Shown here: in pieces, positions 62,163 through 64,000 of the stretch
Layout: each line of letters begins with the position of its first letter
How positions within the stretch are numbered: position 1 is the first letter of the stretch
Assembly (NCBI RefSeq): GCF_000203975.2
Contig: NZ_AFCF02000007.1
Coordinates: 124,001-188,000 of the forward strand
Direction of reading: 5' to 3'
DNA length: 64,000 nucleotides
DNA from: Leisingera sp. ANG1
GTDB taxonomy: Bacteria > Pseudomonadota > Alphaproteobacteria > Rhodobacterales > Rhodobacteraceae
Position numbers and translations under genes: made by a program
Notes under the pieces: model-generated
The model's input: only the letters and a program-made list of their open reading frames with translations
What the model was told of the DNA's origin: nothing
Database searches by the model: none

Positions 62163-63606
62163 TCCCCTCTGGTTCGATCCCGCGCTTTGCCTGATTGGCG
62201 GCAAGTGGCTGCCCGCGGCCAGCGGCGGCACTCTGCCGCTGGTGAACCCGTCGGACGGCTGCAAAATCTGCCAGATCCCCCGCGGCGGCGCGGCGGATAT
62301 CGAGGCCGCGGTGCTGGAAGCAGAGGCGGCGCTGGACGGCGAATGGGGCCGCATGACTGCATTGGAGCGGGGCCGCATCCTGACCCGCATCGGCCAATTC
62401 GTGCTGGAACGGGTGGACCTGCTGGCCGCGATCGAGGCGATGGACGTGGGCAAGCCGCTGACCCAGGCGCGCGCCGATGCGGTGGCGCTGGCGCGGTATT
62501 GCGAGTTCTACGGCGGCGCGGCGGACAAGGTGATGGGGGAGACCATCCCCTATCTCGATGGCTACACCGTCTATACCCTGCGCGAGCCGCATGGGGTGAC
62601 GGGGCATATCGTGCCCTGGAACTACCCGATGCAGATCATCGGCCGCTCTGTCGGCGCCGCACTGGCGATGGGCAACGCCTGCGTACTGAAACCCGCGGAG
62701 GAGGCCTGCCTGACAGCGCTGGCGTTCGCCCATACCGCCATGGAGGCCGGGCTGCCCGCAGGTGCCCTGAACGTGGTGCCGGGCCTAGGGGCTGAGGCCG
62801 GCGCGGCGCTGGCGGCGCATCCCGGTGTGCATCATATCTCCTTCACCGGCTCGGTCAGAACCGGTGCGCTGGTCCAGCAGGCGGCAGGGGCCAATGTAGT
62901 GCCGGTCACGCTGGAGCTGGGCGGCAAGTCCCCGCAGCTGGTGTTTGACGATGCCGATCTGGATGCTGCACTGCCGTTTTTGGTAAACGCCGGCATTCAG
63001 AACGCGGGCCAGACCTGTTCCGCCTCCTCGCGTATCCTGGTCCAGCGCGGAGTGTATGAAGACGTGAAGGCACGGATGGCTGCAGCCTATGGCGCGCTGA
63101 CCGTGGGGCCGGCGTCAGAGGACCTGCGGGTCGGGCCGCTGATTTCCAGCCGGCAGAAGCAGATTGTCGAGGACTATCTGAAACAAGGCGCGGACCTGCC
63201 GGTAGCGGCGCAAGGGGCAATAGTGGAGCACGCCCCGGAAAGCGGCGCCTATGTGCGCCCCACCCTGTTTGCCGATGTGCCGGAGGGTCACGTGCTGGCA
63301 CGCGAAGAGATTTTTGGCCCGGTACAGGTGCTGATCCCCTTTGACACCGAGGAGGACGCACTGCGGATTGCCAATGCCACCGACTACGGGTTGGTCGCCA
63401 GCGTCTGGACCCGCGACGGGGCGCGGCAGATGCGGCTGGCGAAAGGCCTGCGCGCGGGCCAGGTGTTCCTCAACAACTACGGCGCCGGCGGCGGGGTGGA
63501 GCTGCCGTTTGGCGGCGTCGGAAAATCCGGCCACGGGCGGGAAAAAGGGTTCGAGGCGCTATACGGGTTTTCGCAGCTGAAGACCGTGGCGGCGCATCAC
63601 GGCTAG
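62155..63606 (+). CDS. Aldehyde dehydrogenase, betaine/aminoaldehyde type
   Basis: A 483-residue NAD(P)-dependent enzyme. The active-site Cys lies in GQTCSASSR and the general-base Glu in LELGGKSP; cofactor-binding VPWNYPMQ and FTGSVRTG are visible. It resembles betaine-aldehyde and 4-aminobutyraldehyde dehydrogenases. It overlaps the ABC ATPase gene and would oxidise an aldehyde made from the imported solute. Identity of that aldehyde is open. Confidence 0.91.
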
Positions 63607-63633
63607 CCCAGAAAATTAGGTCAGCACTATTAC

Positions 63634-63661
63634 CCCAATGTTTCGCGCGCGAAACATTGGG
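63634..63661. repeat. Perfect 28-bp palindrome after the transporter operon
   Basis: The half CCCAATGTTTCGCG is followed by its exact complement with no loop, 27 bp after the aldehyde dehydrogenase stop. It can be a bidirectional terminator for the operon and pncB, or a protein-binding site. Confidence 0.75.
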
Positions 63662-63726
63662 ACAGAAGCTCTGCCACTATTTGTACTGCCCCGCAGAATA
63701 CCCGCCGCAACACCGGCGAAGTGTTA

Positions 63727-64000
63727 TCAAACGATTACCGCCTGCCGCTCCTGCTCTCCGACACCGAAAACGCGCTTGTAGCGGGTGATTTCATCTGCCG
63801 GACCCATCGCCTTTTCCGGGTTGTCGGACAGTTTCACCGTGGGCCGCCCGTTGGCCGCAACCGCCTTGCAGACCAGCGAGAACGGCGCCAGCGCGTCATC
63901 CGGTACCAGCTTGCGGAAGTCGTTGGTCAAGAGCGTGCCCCAGCCGAAGGAAACCTTGGTGCGGCCCGAGAACTGCGCGTGCAGGTCCTGGATCTGCTGC
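63727..64000 (-). CDS. pncB: Nicotinate phosphoribosyltransferase, C-terminal part
   Basis: The last 90 codons of a gene whose 5' part lies beyond the right edge. The segments KVSFGWGTLLTNDF, SLVCKAVAANGRPTVKLSDNPEKAMG and the closing block match PncB, the NAD salvage enzyme that joins nicotinate to PRPP. It is convergent with the aldehyde dehydrogenase operon. Confidence 0.88.
   Translation of the reverse strand, partial: QQIQDLHAQFSGRTKVSFGWGTLLTNDFRKLVPDDALAPFSLVCKAVAANGRPTVKLSDNPEKAMGPADEITRYKRVFGVGEQERQAVIV

Overview
The window looks like chromosomal DNA of a marine alphaproteobacterium of the Roseobacter group (Rhodobacteraceae, close to Leisingera/Phaeobacter/Ruegeria). The basis is the GC-rich codon use, the coupled overlapping operons, and the gene repertoire: an EhuBCDA-type importer, a dimethylglycine-dehydrogenase-like FAD/GcvT enzyme, zf-CHCC and DUF1285 proteins, and a UMF1-type transporter. 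I see no rRNA or tRNA genes, CRISPR array, phage or insertion sequence.

Region 1 (1-11.4 kb) is a catabolic island. An ectoine-type ABC importer (ehuBCDA) is flanked by two pairs of genes, each an EutA-like Asp/Glu-racemase-family enzyme plus an M24 (creatinase/aminopeptidase-fold) hydrolase, and by a large FAD/GcvT oxidative demethylase. Two regulators frame it. A LysR protein has a 15-bp T-N11-A operator that recurs with identical promoter geometry upstream of ehuB. A HutC-type GntR has twin 12-bp operators that cover the divergent promoter. The canonical ectoine genes eutB, eutC and eutE are absent, so the substrate is probably another N-substituted or cyclic nitrogen solute.

Region 2 (11.7-19.5 kb) holds housekeeping and small genes: an ABC ATPase, a zinc-finger protein, a flavodoxin, a lipoprotein, polA, two tandem DUF2798 membrane proteins, a hydroxypyruvate-isomerase-like protein and a DUF1285 protein. 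Region 3 (19.6-26.3 kb) is a MoxR-DUF58-BatA/DUF4159 envelope operon. Region 4 (26.5-35 kb) holds an exported FAH/hydratase-like protein and the pbpC/alpha-2-macroglobulin pair. Region 5 (35-45 kb) holds a hybrid histidine kinase, yaaA, recQ, YggT, a thioesterase-like protein, a UMF1-type transporter, mepA and a phytase-like protein.

Region 6 (45-54.6 kb) holds a queuosine-precursor transporter, arfB behind what looks like a leader-peptide attenuator, an SDR/cupin pair, a P1 peptidase, cytochrome c, idi, a flavoprotein monooxygenase, glpK and panBC. Region 7 (54.8-63.6 kb) is a peptide/amine-type ABC transporter cluster. It contains a prokaryotic pentameric ligand-gated ion channel, an AcuC/HDAC-like deacetylase and an aldehyde dehydrogenase. 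The window ends in the 3' part of pncB.

The strongest unexplained signals are four. (1) The arfB leader at 45.70-45.96 kb has a short ORF, a sequestrable Shine-Dalgarno, an intrinsic terminator and a complementary antiterminator segment inside the ORF. (2) The ion channel lies inside a solute-uptake/deacetylase/aldehyde-oxidation cluster. (3) A modular intergenic repeat (hairpin, GCCCAAC, hairpin, GGCGGGAG) occurs in five copies, mostly between convergent genes. (4) The LysR operator/promoter unit is duplicated in region 1.
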